From Limnephilus marmoratus (taxonomy: Eukaryota > Arthropoda > Insecta > Trichoptera > Limnephilidae), in assembly GCA_917880885.1 (NCBI GenBank), contig OU862920.1, forward strand, positions 43,745,019-43,809,018: a DNA stretch of 64,000 nucleotides, written 5' to 3'. Made by a program: the position numbers and the translations under genes. The notes below the pieces were generated by a model. It was not told the origin of the DNA. It searched no databases and saw only the letters and a program-made list of their open reading frames with translations. The first letter of the stretch is position 1. Each line of letters starts with the position of its first letter. Below are positions 11,745 through 23,600 of this stretch, one piece after another.

Positions 11745-12292
11745 AGGGAAAACTTCTTTAGCATAGTTCTGGTTTGAAACTCGATAAAACGAAAAATAGT
11801 GACATTAAATAGGACCACCAATGTTTAAGACAAGATTTTTATGCATAGCACAAAGGTTAAGATTTAGCACTTACAATGCCTTTCTCATATAAAATAAAGT
11901 TGGTTGTTTACAGGTGGAAAAATGTAATAAGCAGTAATTGTTGAAGAAAACACTAGAATATATTGAATTATTTGGCGGGCAGGAGATAAGCCGACGTAGC
12001 TCAGTGGATAAGAGCAGTTGGCCGGAAGTCAGAAGGACGCCGGTTCGAGACCCGTCGGCGGCATGTATCTTCAATGTAGATGAGTGTTTCAGGCTAATAA
12101 TTATTACTAATAGAGACAACCACATATATTTATAGAATTTCGCCTGCGAGAGAATGAGATAGTATAATAGGTCCCCTCTTTGAGCGATGTTTAGTAGTCT
12201 ATCGGTCTCCTCTTTATGTGTGGCTTCGTAGACTTCCCACTCTTGTCTACTTAAGTTTCATGAAGGTTTAACTTCTGACGCGTATTATACAG
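11745..12292 (+). mobile_element. Helentron-like element, subfamily O, interrupted
   Basis: The left half (11745-11800) and right half (12133-12292) match subfamily O. Between them lies about 330 bases that include the tRNA-like sequence. Confidence 0.45.
11990..12063 (+). tRNA. tRNA-like sequence (probably a pseudogene or SINE head)
   Basis: The 74 bases have tRNA proportions: acceptor stem GCCGACG against CGGCGGC (six of seven pairs), D arm GCTC-AGTGGATAA-GAGC (perfect), and B box GGTTCGAGACC. The T stem has one mismatch and one wobble, and the anticodon arm is weak and lacks U33 (loop CCGGAAG). It lies inside a Helentron-like element. I do not think it is a working tRNA. Confidence 0.4.
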
Positions 12293-12350
12293 AACATTTT
12301 TGTAAAACTCCTAGCCGTTTTGTAACTCTTTTTACACCAAGAAAAAAAAA

Positions 12351-12620
12351 CAGAGTGTGCATTTCACACACGGTAGAAGTGAAACCTACAGAAAACTAAA
12401 GTAGATAAGAGTGGGGAGGCTATAAAGCACTGCACAAAGACGACAGTGATTGATAGGCTATCAAGCACCGCACAAAGTGGAGACCGTTTGTACTCTCGCA
12501 TTCGCTCTTAGGTTAAATCCTAAAGATTTGTTGTTTAATTGTGTTTGTCTCTTTGGTGTCGCTATTTTTCGTTTTATCGAGTTTCAAATCACAACGGTGC
12601 CAAAGAAGTTTTCCCTAAAA
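12351..12620 (-). mobile_element. Helentron-like element, subfamily O
   Basis: On the plus strand the element starts CAGAGTGTGCATTTCACAC (terminal hairpin) and GTAGAAGTGAAACC, and ends CACAACGGTGCCAAAGAAGTT. It is oriented opposite to the neighbouring copy. Confidence 0.55.
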
Positions 12621-12963
12621 AATTGGTGTTCTTAAATTTTTTTCTTAATTTTTATAATTAATTGTTGCTAAAAGTTTCATATTTTTCTTCCGACAACATC
12701 GTAGGATATGCTATTCCTTGGTTTTTTTGCACAGTATTTATTTTCCATCTCTGATTAGGCAGTCGAGTTGGGACAATCTTTTGCAAACAGATTACTGCTA
12801 AAACGACCCAGTTCATCGGAACTTCATGGCATCAGGCGACCACAGTTCGATTTTACATTTGTCATTGCATAATGTTCATTAATATAGTTTCTCTAATGGA
12901 GCTTAGCATTCCGTAATAAAAAAAAATCCTGTGCATTTTTGTCTATGTATGAATGGAAAATTA

Positions 12964-13911
12964 TGTGAGGGCGGTTCAGAAAGTAACCACCGTTTGGCTA
13001 TAAATAAAAATTCAAAATACTGAAATCTCTTAATATTACAGTTTTCCACTATTTTTCAACATTGTGGCCGTAAAATTTTGTGTCACTTGTTTCTCAGTTT
13101 CACAAATGTGGAAAATCCCTCTGCCTAAAACTCAGCTGCCAAATGTAGCAAAAATGTCACAGTTTTTGAAGATCTTCATCATCATTGAATTGCTGGGCCC
13201 CAAGCCTCTTCTTCACGTGGTGAAAAGAAGGAAATAAGGTGAATCCAAGTCCGAGCTGTACAGGGGACAAGGGATGATTTCTCGTGGCTTGGGCCCCAGT
13301 ACTTCGATAAATACGACAAATTCTTGAATTTAAATGGCGACTAACTTAAAACATTGTGGAATGTTGTAGTTTTGAGAGACACGTAAAAAAATTACGTATT
13401 TTTAACATTTTGAAGGAAAAACTTCTATAGCACCGTTGAAATGGAATTTGAAATTCGATGAAACAGTAGCGAGCGACACTTAAAAGAGATTAACACGTTT
13501 CCAATTTAAAACGATAAACCCACGGTCCCCCACAAGTCTCCTTTGGTCTAGTGGTATACAGCACCTGACGAACTATAGCGGCACGAAATCCAACAAAAAA
13601 AATGTAAAATCAATACCCAATCTTCAAACCACTCCAAAATGAACAGGCAAAGAAAAAACAAAAGAAAGCGACATCTAGCAACTCCGAAGAAGAAAACACA
13701 AGTTCTAGTGGGACGACCGTAAGGCAAAGGTCCACTGGAATTCGATGACAAAAATATGGAAAAAAATCATGGTTCACATTGATAAAAAATGTGCTTCGTA
13801 GGCTTTCCAGACTACACTAATTTTCGAAGGTTTCACTTCTACGGCGTGTGAATTATGCACTCTGATTTTTTTTATAGCCAAATAGTGGTTACTTTCCGAA
13901 CAGCCCTTGCA
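12964..13911 (-). mobile_element. Decayed mariner element with nested Helentron-like copy
   Basis: The TIRs of about 37 bases match with few changes (GGGCGGTTCAGAAAGTAACC and GGGCTGTTCGGAAAGTAACC). On the minus strand the left part encodes scraps of a mariner transposase C-terminus (LFPSFHHVKKRLG, LAAEF, EGFSTFV). The right half is replaced by a subfamily O element (13412-13871). The left flank is TA. Confidence 0.65.
13412..13871 (+). mobile_element. Helentron-like element, subfamily O, within mariner
   Basis: The left end is AAAAACTTCTATAGCACCG and the right end GGTTTCACTTCTACGGCGTG with a TGCACTCTGATTTTTTT terminus. The inner part (AAGCGACATCTAGC.., GGAATTCGATGACAAAAATA) recurs at 38555-38690. 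Confidence 0.5.
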
Positions 13912-15049
13912 TGTCCAAATATTCAATAGAAAATCGCTATTTTGCGTGCATAAGAAATCGGGTTGGGTAAATGTTTTAGCCGACAACAAATAACAACAAT
14001 AATCGTATTAACTTTGTTTGCGGCATGGAAATAACAAATTATAGTTCTGCTTTGTTTTACAAGTGGTATATTTACTTACATTACTGAGAACAATCACCGT
14101 AGAAGAATCATTTAATTTGATAGTTGATTGCGGCAACTCAGTTTTATACCTCTCCAAGCCTCCGATGACACAGAGTTATATCATGCAAAAAGGACATCAT
14201 CAAATTGCTTTTTCCAAGTAAAACCTAACGGCATTTGTGTGATTTAAAGTTGAAGTAGTCCTTACTCAATTTATTGCGGTACCTTAGATTTATACCCAAC
14301 ATTAGTAACGACCTACTTTATGATGCAATAGCTTCAAGATCTCAATCATGACTTTTAGAAAGCGTCGTTTAACTTAAGAACATATTAACCTTATGATTGT
14401 TGAATTGTTTAAAAGTTTCCTAATAATTTCAAATGCTCGTTTATTTCCAGCACACTCGATTGCTCGTGTTGCTCATCATTGTTGATCGTCACCTTGAACC
14501 CGCATTATTCAAACCAATAATTACTTTTGGACGTAGGAGTAGTTAAGTATAGTGTCTTAGGAATCCACCTACCGATGTTAAATCGTTAATATGGATGACT
14601 GACAACAAAACTGTGATAACTCAAAATATTAAAATTTGATAATAAAACCATTAATTACCTATTATTAAATTTTAAGCACTATTTAACTAACGAATCGGCT
14701 TGGTTATATTCATTAAATTTTTCCTTTATAATCCTTATGAAAAACTTAACTGGTTTTTAGTAATTTACTCAACGTTTTACCTGAAAAAATAAAGATTATT
14801 CTTCGAATCTATGACAAAAGATTAGAATTTTTAAAAATAATATTTCCTAATGAATTTCATGTAAATATTTTAATATTTTTCAAATTTTGCAAATTTTTAA
14901 AAAATCTGATTCTAATTTAAATAATTTCTGAAAAAATTATAATTAAAACGTAATTATTTTGCATTTCTCCGCCCTTTTACACGACCTTCGCCCTAAATGT
15001 ACATAAATATACAAATTTGTAACTTGTAGGAATAAATAAAATTAAATAT

Positions 15050-15145
15050 TTGAAGAAAATAAATAACTTTGTTTACACCACCATTTAATCGAAATAATTG
15101 ACATGTTTCAAAACCAATGATGTCTTCATCAGGATAAGAGTACAT
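15050..15145 (-). mobile_element. Penelope-like 3' end fragment
   Basis: The plus strand has AATAACTTTGTTTACACCACC, then on the minus strand a CTGATGA core, a decayed stem II, GAAA and ACATGT. It is a solo 3' end with a damaged ribozyme-like motif. Similar decayed ends are at 24552-24585 (+) and 50755-50825 (-). Confidence 0.4.
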
Positions 15146-15293
15146 AAATTATGCGTTTACCCTAATAGGAAACCGTTGGTTTGGAAATAAATCCATTATT
15201 TTGATTAAATTGTGGAATATACATAGTTATTTATGTTCGTTAAATTAAATGACGCCACAAAGTGAATTTTCAATGATTGAAGAGAAAAAATTA

Positions 15294-15438
15294 TAAGTGT
15301 GCAGTTCACATGCGATAGAAGTAAAACCTTCAGAAAACTAAAATAAGAAAGAGTAGGTACGTGTTTAACTCTTTTTGGTGTCGTTTTTCGTTTCATCGAG
15401 TTTCAAATCACAACGGTGCTAAAGAAGTTTTCACTTCA
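15294..15438 (-). mobile_element. Helentron-like element, subfamily O, short
   Basis: It has both ends (AGTGTGCAGTTCACA and AAAGAAGTTTTCACTTCA) but a reduced interior. Confidence 0.5.
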
Positions 15439-15714
15439 AAATTTTTTTTACAGAATTTTTATCTAAGTAAGTGTTAAAAAATCGAAAGCAAAGATAATAC
15501 TACGAAATCTCTCTCAATTGAATAAGTCACAAAGACGGTTAGGTACCTAATGTGATTAATGGTTTGTCGCAATATCACAAGCAGAGCGTTCAATACACTC
15601 GTACGTTCCAGCAGAAGAATATAATGCAACAACAAAACATTATATTTAATTAAATGAGGACAATATTAGCGAAACTCAATCGAAAATGTGGAGACAGAAA
15701 AATCAGAGATCATG

Positions 15715-15752
15715 TAAGCAAAGTCCAGGGTTCGAGTCCCAGAGGTGCCAAT
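15715..15752 (+). repeat. tRNA 3'-half-like sequence
   Basis: GGGTTCGAGTCCCAGAGGTGCCA resembles a T arm and acceptor 3' strand, with a good B box but no matching 5' half. It is probably a SINE remnant. Confidence 0.3.
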
Positions 15753-16862
15753 AGCTTTTCCTGATGAAGTTAAAAATTAAAAATAAACAAAACATTATGT
15801 GACAAGTGTTAAAGAAGGCGATTAGACACGGAAAAATGTTCGGGTGAAGTCGGGCACCAAAGCTAGTGAATAAATATTGTAATATATGCACGTTTTTTTT
15901 TCAAGTATTGATACAACGTATTATTTTTAAGAAGTTACCAGTATCACTATGCATATTTTTCTACACCAATAATGTAACTGGAAGGAATCGACTAAAAGCG
16001 GAGGCCCTGAGCAGAAAAGTCCCACAATGGCTGCGCTGCAAACTGAATAGAACTTTACTTTTCAGCGTAGGTTCTTTAGTTTTGTTGTTTCCTTACCCTC
16101 ACGGATCCAGTGGGATGACAGGCTTACATTTATATGTTTTTCCAAATAATTTAAATCAGTCAGAAAAGACCTCATAGAGAATATATTACAAGAAGAGAAT
16201 CAGTAGGTAGCGATTTCTAAAACACGTTGCTAGCTCCGAGAAAATCTTATATCTGCAATCTATGGAAAACATGAAATAAAACAAAAACATTTAACGGCAT
16301 AAAAAGAGTTACCTAGATACTATGCCATTACCGCTTAGGCAGGTAGTTTCACAATAATTGGACCGAACGAGAAACAGAATTCTTCTGAGACGACAAACAG
16401 GAACTCGTTGAGCAATGCCACCAATAGGAGGAAAACAAAAGCGTTCAATTAGATCTTTTGATGAAATATACAATTCATTGGTTCTTGTTCTTACTTATGT
16501 ATGGCTTTGTTCTAATGTTTTTTGCGACCTGTAAACGGCGTAACGGAAACTTTATTAAGATACATAATTACCACTGTAACCACTAACGACTATTATTGCT
16601 AATCTTAATTATAATGCAGATAGTATCCGTTTTCTTCTGGATTAAGTTTTAAAATCTCTTTATTGGTGTGGACTGACATCGCATTGCAGAGGTTCATCAG
16701 TGTAAAATTTCTGTATTGTAATGAAATTCATGTCCATCATTATGTATCTCTAAAAATTTAGCTCTATGATGTGCCTTATTTGGTCGGTACATATTATTTA
16801 AATCTAAATCTCCTGCAAAGCCGTGTGAAATACCTACGTTATAAAATGGCAAATCTCAAAAA

Positions 16863-17230
16863 GTGATTTTTTTACATTAAGTCCACAGAGAAGGCTCTGA
16901 GGAAAATAATTTCACTCAGAGCCTATATCTTTGGGGATGCTGTGTGGATTGTCTTTTTGAGGGAACGAAGGAGGGAACCATATTTGAAGAGACCCATATT
17001 GTAGAAAGCCGGCAAATCGTTCCACAGCCGAGCTGTTGAACTTAAGAATGCCATGCGTAAAAAATATTTACTGTATACAAGAGTCGGGCGCGAGTTTGGC
17101 ATGTTTTCTGACTGTGCACCGGTGTCGATTGAATCAATGATTGTTCCTCGAAGAATCTTCTTCTATCGAAATACCGGTAGAACAAGGATAGCTTTCTCAT
17201 CCAACGCGTATGTTCTAAGGTTTCTATAAA
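16863..17230 (-). pseudogene. LINE 3' end of the SINE-partner family
   Basis: On the minus strand the last part of the reverse transcriptase and the 3' UTR of the family at 19849-20598 can be followed (AGCTCGGCTGTGGAACGATT, GGGTCTCTTCAA, then the GAGG/CCTC hairpin and a tail). Frames are broken. A more decayed relative lies at 31590-31740 (minus). Confidence 0.6.
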
Positions 17231-18839
17231 AAAATAGTTTCTGAACAGAGTTGTGGGGTTTATTCAGGTATTTTGGGGTGGATCCAGGGGGGCTGCTAAA
17301 TTTAACCGTGAGTGGGTCGCATTTTCTACATGTACGGGGTTTGCATTTGTTTTCTGAACTAATCCAGTGTTATAAAATTTGTGCAGTTTGTAAAATTTGT
17401 TCTAGATTTTCTAGTTCAACCGAGCTATCAGGTCGACAAATGATATTCTTATAAATATGAGTGAAGTGTTAAGATGGATATTAATTACTGTTTTATTAAA
17501 TTTAACTGCGTTTTATTATAATAACATTGGAACAATCAGTTCTGGATATTCTATTGTTTTGGTAAAGTTCCAGAGTATTTTTTGATTTGATTGATTGAAA
17601 TCATACAATAAGAAAACTTTCCAGATAAATTAATGACACAGAAAACTAATTAAAATAGATACATTTTAATAACTGGAATAATACCAATAACACCTACATT
17701 TTAGTTCTAAACTTGGGTAGATACTTACATACTCGTACTTAAATTGTATACCGGTATATAATTAGTTAGTAGTTATACGGGTCAATTTGATTACTTTTGG
17801 AATATTTCTGACAGGCATCTTTAATGATAAAGGTCATTTAATACAGTGAAGGCACATAAATAATTAATGAACGATTTCGTAAATATATTTATACAGGGTG
17901 TTAAGGGACGTACTCGAATTACTTTATTCAGTAATTCCATGTAGTTGTATTGCGGTATTGATGAAATTTTATATACCTGACCTTAAAAAAAGCGGAAGGT
18001 CGCTGTATAAGTCCGATTCCGTAAAACTCTGGGTACAGACCGGGCAATGCCGGAGACTTCAGCTTATAAGTACTATCTAAAATTACGTTTAACCATAGAA
18101 AAAACTTGTATAAAACCTTTGTATGAAATTAACTGTTTTTTTTTATACAATGAGATGTTTTTAATATACTATCTTAGTTAATTTTTATTTTTTTTATTAT
18201 TTATGGTTATTAAGTTTATTTTGTAGAACTTCATTTTAATTTTATATTTATTTTATAAATTTAATAATATTATTATTCAATGTATAAAAACAGTTTATTA
18301 TAAACAAGTTCTGCTTCTGCTTCGTAATTATTATTATGTGTTACAGCTGTTTCGCCCTCTGAAGGCATTATCAAACTGTGGTTGTTACCACCTACAGACG
18401 ATGTATTTATGTCATTTCTAGACAGGTACTTATGATGAAAGAATGAATAGCATTTTAATTTTATTACCTGTGCTTATATGTTTTTTATACATTGGATAAT
18501 AATATTATAAAATATATAAAATAAATCAATAATATCTTAGCATCTTGTTAACCTCTTCCAGGCGGGAGAATTCTGAGAATGGTACATTATATATTTAAAA
18601 GTTTTGTATAATTATATTTGTTGTTAAGTGCGTTGCAGTTATGGTTTTTCCTTCAAATGCCTTTCGAACAAAAGTAATGTTAACTATGTGAAGTATCGTG
18701 AGATAATAATGAAACTAGTGCAATTATTCCTGAAATTGCTGTATAGAATAATGTTAATAACCGTTTATTATACAAACTTTGTAGACCTCCATGGTAGAAT
18801 GGTAGGTTTCATTATTGTCACCGTCGTTTAAGTCTAATT

Positions 18840-19020
18840 CAATGGTTCCCAATTATTTTTTCCGAGTTTCCCTTCAAGAAAGAGCTCAAACTCGCGTAAT
18901 CCATTGTAGCCAAAATATTCCCAGAGATCGTACCGCAATGTCCTTACAGTGCCTGCGCGTACCCCTTCAAGCATCGTCACGTAACCCTAGGGATTCGCGT
19001 ACCACTAATTGGGAACCAAA
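18840..19020. mobile_element. hAT-like MITE (older)
   Basis: The ends CAATGGTTCCCAATTA and TAATTGGGAACCAAAG are inverted repeats. A related right half is at 41745-41830. No clear target duplication is seen. Confidence 0.45.
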
Positions 19021-19618
19021 GTTCTGTTCAACTGCTGATATCATGGGCCTGTTGTTTTACAGTAATTTGATAATAACAGAAATTTAACAGGTCATTCACA
19101 GAACTTAGAAATATGATGAATTGTTCAACTTTGGTGAAACCACGATCTCAATATTTTGTTATAGTAGGTTCAGCATTATAAGATCCTTAACTAATACTTT
19201 TACGGAGGCCGTGTCCTACACACACACTTTGAGGCAAATAATTCACGGTACTATAGCGGGCATCGGTGCACGTGTTCAAATCTTGTCAAGTATAGGAAGT
19301 TCGCAAAGATATATTTTTCGTTAATTTTATCATGGCAAAACTTGGATTTGGCACTCCTTCGCAACGACAAACCAAATATATGTAATTACTAATGTGATGG
19401 AACATTTCAAACACACTCTTTTTACGGTGAATTGCATATTTAAAAAAATATATTCTGATCACTTAACTACGAGTGGGGACCACCTAGACCGCTACGGCTT
19501 TACTCGTTGTTCGAAATTGGTATCCTTAAATTAATTAATGTATAAATAAATGAAACAATGCTACAAAAAAGGAAATAATTGAACTTTGTATAAACCACTT
19601 ATATGATGCGCAAATCCG

Positions 19619-19651
19619 ACCGGTTTCGGAACAAACGTTCCTTCGTCAGGG
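19619..19651 (-). ncRNA. Hammerhead-ribozyme-like motif
   Basis: The minus strand has CTGACGA (N7 = C, which is allowed), stem II GGAAC/GTTCC, GAAA and palindrome ACCGGT, in the first PLE of the tandem pair. Confidence 0.5.
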
Positions 19652-19848
19652 AAAGCTTATACTAATTTGACAGTTTCGAACAATATTTTATTATGGTAGG
19701 GATGGAGCCGTTGCTAGTTAAAAATGTAGATTGGGTGGGTAGGTGTTAGTGTAGAGTGGGTGGGTAGGGGAACAAATCCATGATTGGGCTATATGACATA
19801 TAAGTGGTTTATACAAAGTTCAATTATTTCATTTTTCTATAATGGATA

Positions 19849-20598
19849 ATGGAATTTAATGTTTCAAAGACCCAATCTTGTCTGATTACGTCCAAAAGGG
19901 ATCGAAATGAAAATCTAGTCTCTTTCAACGGAAGCAATCTTCCGAACAGGCCCTCCATTGATATGCTTGGTGTAATCCTAAGTGACCAGCTCAGGTATGG
20001 GGGCTCCATCGAAGCCAGAGTAAAGTTAGCCTCCCAAAAACTGGGCATACTGTACAGGGCCCGCAGATACTTTAATAGTACACAACAAATCACAAGTACG
20101 CCCCACGGTTGAATTTGGCAGCCATCTCTGGTCTGGAGCTCCAAAATACCTGAAAAATACCCTCAACTCTCTGCAGAAACGGGCGGTCCGTTTGATAGAT
20201 TCTCCCATCTTAACAGACGGATTGCAATCTTTAGAGCACAGGCGTCGGGTGGGAATGCTATCCTTGTTCTACCGGTATTACAATGGAAGATGCTCCGAGG
20301 AACTAGCATCATTGATCCCTTCGGCACCGGTGCATAGTCGGGAAACACGCCTAACGCGTGCCCAACATTTGTCACATGAGAACGGGTCGTTTCTTCGACT
20401 CGTTCTTGTGTTCAACAGCTCGGCTGTGGAATGATTTGCCGGCCTCTGTGTTTCCTCCTTCCTACAACATGGGTCTCTTCAAGACCAATGTTCATTCCTT
20501 CCTCTCCTCAAAAAGACCCTCCACACAGCATCCCAGATGACATAGGCCCTGAGGGAATATTATTTTCCTCAGGGCCTCCTGTGTGAAGTTAATGTAGA
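19849..20598 (+). pseudogene. 5'-truncated LINE reverse transcriptase C-terminus with poly-A tail
   Basis: The conceptual product is the C-terminal third of a Jockey/CR1-like reverse transcriptase: FNVSKTQ, IDMLGVILSDQ, ASQKLGILYRARRYF, then after a frameshift near 20105 LQKRAVRLID, LEHRRRVGMLSLFYRYYNG and LWNDLPASVFP. The 3' UTR has a self-complementary CCCTGAGGGAATATTATTTT-CCTCAGGG and ends in A12. It is inserted inside the right arm of a PLE (the sequence ATAATGGATAA / CCACAAAGT is continuous in other copies). The frame is broken, so it is dead. Confidence 0.8.
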
Positions 20599-20687
20599 AA
20601 AAAAAAAAACCACAAAGTAATAGCTACATTCAAAAATATGAAACAATGTTACTTTGTTCGAACCACTTGTACATTTGTTTAAAGCCG

Positions 20688-20720
20688 TCCGGTTTCGGAA
20701 CGACCGTTCCTTCTTCAGAG
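20688..20720 (-). ncRNA. Hammerhead-ribozyme-like motif
   Basis: The minus strand has CTGAAGA, stem II GGAAC-GGTC-GTTCC, GAAA and CCGGA in place of the full palindrome, in the second PLE of the tandem pair. Confidence 0.45.
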
Positions 20721-21238
20721 CAAACATATACTAATTTGACAATTACAAAATAGTGGGTGGGAACAATGTATTATTACTAAGGATTGTGATAGGGGTGGAG
20801 CCGTTGCTAGTGATTAATGAAGAGTGGGTGGGTAGGGGAACATATCCATGATTGGGCTGTAAGATAATATTTTTTGTTTGTTGATAATAGATTCATTATT
20901 TTTAAGGGATTTTTTTTTTTATTTCCAATACTTGAAGATAAATAAAATACATAATATACAAATATACAAGTGGTTCAAACAAAGTAACATTGTTTAATTT
21001 ATCTATAATGGATAAACACTTATAAAAACAGTTATAGCTACATTCAAAAGTATATAATTAATGTATTTTTGAGCAAGGTTAATATAAACCATCCTAAACC
21101 CGATGATCTTATAATAGTGAAACTATATCTACTACGAGTAACTTGTGCAACCAATACTACCTCTTCTACATATGATTCTTTTAACCCATTTCCAATAGCT
21201 TTACAAAATATTTCTCTCAATGTAATGGCATTGACAAT

Positions 21239-22068
21239 AGGCCACTTGCATCACATTTTTTAAATTTTTTTTCCGGTTCAGGCAAATATTCTAAGACATT
21301 CTGTATTTTTTATTTATTTTTTAATCGTATTTTTGAAACCCTGGGGATTTTTTGAAAATTTCAATCCGAAAAATCAGACCATTTTTTATAAACCGGAAAG
21401 ACGGGACATAGTTTTATAGGTGAGAAAAAACAATAATTACGTAGCCGAAAATCATTTAAAAAAAAAGAACGTTTTCCACACGAATGGCACAGGAGAATAA
21501 CGAGGCATACCAAAAATATTACATCTCATAAATATTTTTTTCCTTGATCCATCTTATTGATCATAAATCATTATAATGTACTACGTCTATATTAATAAAT
21601 CCAATGTAATATACTTGTACTTGTAAATTATAATAATAATAAGAATATTATAAAATTTGATTTTGATAAAATCAGCACCATAACCATTATATCTCTAAAA
21701 CACGCACCGACATCTAAATTGTACGGGGTTCTCTTCACAACATCTGTCAAAAATTCAAACCAAATGATAAGTTCGCAGAGAACAAACAATAAATCTAGTG
21801 AACGAAATCAAAAATTCACCTAAAATCAAAGTGATGCCATATAAAAAAAATAAATCAGTGTGGAATTTTACAAAATTGATAGGAACATTTTCGGAGACGG
21901 GACATTTTCATGTAGTGACGTCACGAGCCCAAATAATGGATTTATTTATTTAAAAATAAAAAAAACTGTACATTTCTACAAAATTTTACTAACATTTTCG
22001 TAATCTTAGTAAAAAGATCTATCCACACGATTTTTTCCGAGTCGTTCTGAAATCCATGCAAGTGGCCT
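21239..22068. mobile_element. TIR element flanked by unusually long direct repeats
   Basis: The ends are AGGCCACTTGCAT and its inverse. Immediately outside, about 49 bases (..ATAGCTTTACAAAATATTTC.. TAATGGCATTGACAAT) occur on both sides (21190-21238 and 22069-22118) with only a few differences. There is no coding capacity. Confidence 0.5.
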
Positions 22069-22597
22069 ATTCCTATAGCTTTACAAAATATTTCTTTCAA
22101 TGTAATGGCATTGACAATGGTTAGGTACTTGAGTGTCAGTCGAACTGTTTTCTAGTTGTATGTACATTTTATTCTGGAATTGCAATAAAGTTAACAAATG
22201 ATGGTGCGCCGCTGAAAGCTACATATTAAAAGTCATTTGCGAGAATAAAATAAGCCTTATAGATATCCATGTATTTCTTATGTACATTCACAACATTCTA
22301 ACCTTGTACCAAGGATTATTTGGGGAATTAGAGCTAGCCACCGGCACTAGCGGCTAGCGGCCATAAGGCACGCGAGGCGCGCGGCAGGTGCAGGCCTTTG
22401 CTCGCAATTAAAGAAACAAATAAGTGCATTCAAATGTTGGTATTTATCTGATTGAGAGTGAGCGGGCCAGGGCATTGATAAGGCGGCAGACCAGATAACC
22501 TTCTAGAATGGGTAAAGTTGTGAGGTACCGGACCGTCCGTCAGGGCCGCCGCAAGGGGTACCTACCACCGCATGAGTGCAAGGAAGTGGTTCCATGC

Positions 22598-22774
22598 CAA
22601 CTCAGAATGAAACCAACTCAGAAACACCTCAGAAAGGTCATTTAAAGCTATGAAAAAAAATATTTTAAAATAGCCGGTAACCCTAACCTAACTTGACCCA
22701 TTTAACCAATTTTTTATATTTTTTTATCATCACACCTTTTTGAGGTGCTTCTGAGTTGGTTTCTTTCTGAGTTG
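22598..22774. mobile_element. Palindromic MITE-like element
   Basis: The outer about 40 bases (CAACTCAGAATGAAACCAAC.., ..GGTTTCTTTCTGAGTTG) are inverted repeats, and within each arm CAACTCAGAA is repeated. The 177-base element has no ORF. Confidence 0.5.
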
Positions 22775-22988
22775 TCCGGTCACCAAAGAAATAGTCCAAA
22801 TAAGAGCTTCATTGTATATCATTCGTTCCATACTCCCGGTAGGCAAATCATTAACAATTAGTATGTTCTTAGTTATATATACAATAATGAATCAGACATC
22901 CATCGCCAATTTTTAAAGATGTTTCAACAGTCTCTAAACTTCATGCAGAACTTGTGAAAGGAGTACCAATAACACGAAAATGATTTAG

Positions 22989-23600
22989 AGTGAAAACTTC
23001 TTTAGCACCGTTGTGATTTGAAACTCGATGAAACAATAAAACGAGTATTCTTGACTTGAAGGCTTGACGACTGAAGTAAAACTTCTTTAGCTCCATCTAC
23101 ATGATAAGAAGAGAGAAAGAAAATGTGCGCGCGCACTGCTCTCTCTTGCTCCTACAGTGTGATACAGACAATAGGCCTGCACTGTGTAACGTAACTGGCT
23201 ACGAAAGAAAGAGAGAAAGAAAATAGAAAATGCGTGCTCGCACCTCTCTCTGTTGCCCCTACAGTAATATACGAAACGTAACTCTCTCTCTCTTTCTATC
23301 TTCACTAACTTATATCTCCCTCTCAACTACCGTTCGCTTAACTTTTCGTAACGCTCTCGTCAACCATTCACCAGCTTACTCCCCAAGTCAAGCGTGCATA
23401 AAGAAGTTTTACTTCAAAAAGCGACAAGCACACACATCTAGAGGATTTAGCCTGCGAGAGAACGAGATAGAATAATCGGTCTCCTCTTTGTGTAGTGCTT
23501 TCCCAGTAACCAGTGGGAAAAACTTCCAGTAGAGGTGCCACTCTTGTCTACTTTAGTTTTCTGATAGTTTCACTTGTACCGCGTGTGAACTGCACACTTG
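22989..23600 (+). mobile_element. Helentron-like element, subfamily O, with nested M copy
   Basis: The left end is AGTGAAAACTTCTTTAGCAC and the right end TTTCACTTGTACCG with hairpin CGTGTGAACTGCACAC. The M element at 23072-23416 lies inside. Confidence 0.55.
23072..23416. mobile_element. Helentron-like element, subfamily M (copy 2), nested
   Basis: It is a 345-base relative of the copy at 1688-2051 with the same inverted ends. It lies inside a subfamily O element (22989-23600), whose two halves are otherwise collinear with the copy at 10047-10277. Confidence 0.6.

Larger units (their letters stand above)
13912..19532. other. Mostly unclassified AT-rich DNA
   Basis: Beyond the listed PLE end, O element, tRNA-half, LINE fragment, Helitron-like repeat and hAT MITE, I see no gene in 13912-15050, 15760-16860, 17230-17890 and 18090-18830. 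18340-18375 has a CAGCTGTTTCGCCCTCTGAAGG motif of the sort found at some retroelement 3' ends. Confidence 0.4.
19544..21055. mobile_element. Tandem pair of Penelope-like elements with one shared target duplication
   Basis: Two PLE units abut at about 20637-20640. The whole block is flanked by the 11-base repeat AATTAATGTAT (19533-19543 and 21056-21066), so the dimer entered as one event. Each unit has a minus-oriented hammerhead-like 3' UTR on the left (19619-19651 and 20688-20720), a conserved body (GGAGCCGTTGCTAG, GGGTAGGGGAACA) and a short inverted arm on the right. The first right arm is split by a later LINE insertion (19849-20598). Confidence 0.75.

Noticed and set aside
11990..12063. 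A working tRNA gene
   Set aside because: The anticodon arm is poorly paired and lacks U33, and the T stem is damaged. Listed as a tRNA-like sequence only.
18340..18375. PLE end with TTCAGAGGGCGAAACAGCTG on the minus strand
   Set aside because: GAAA and a CAGCTG palindrome are present, but the CTGANGA core is not; kept only as a note.
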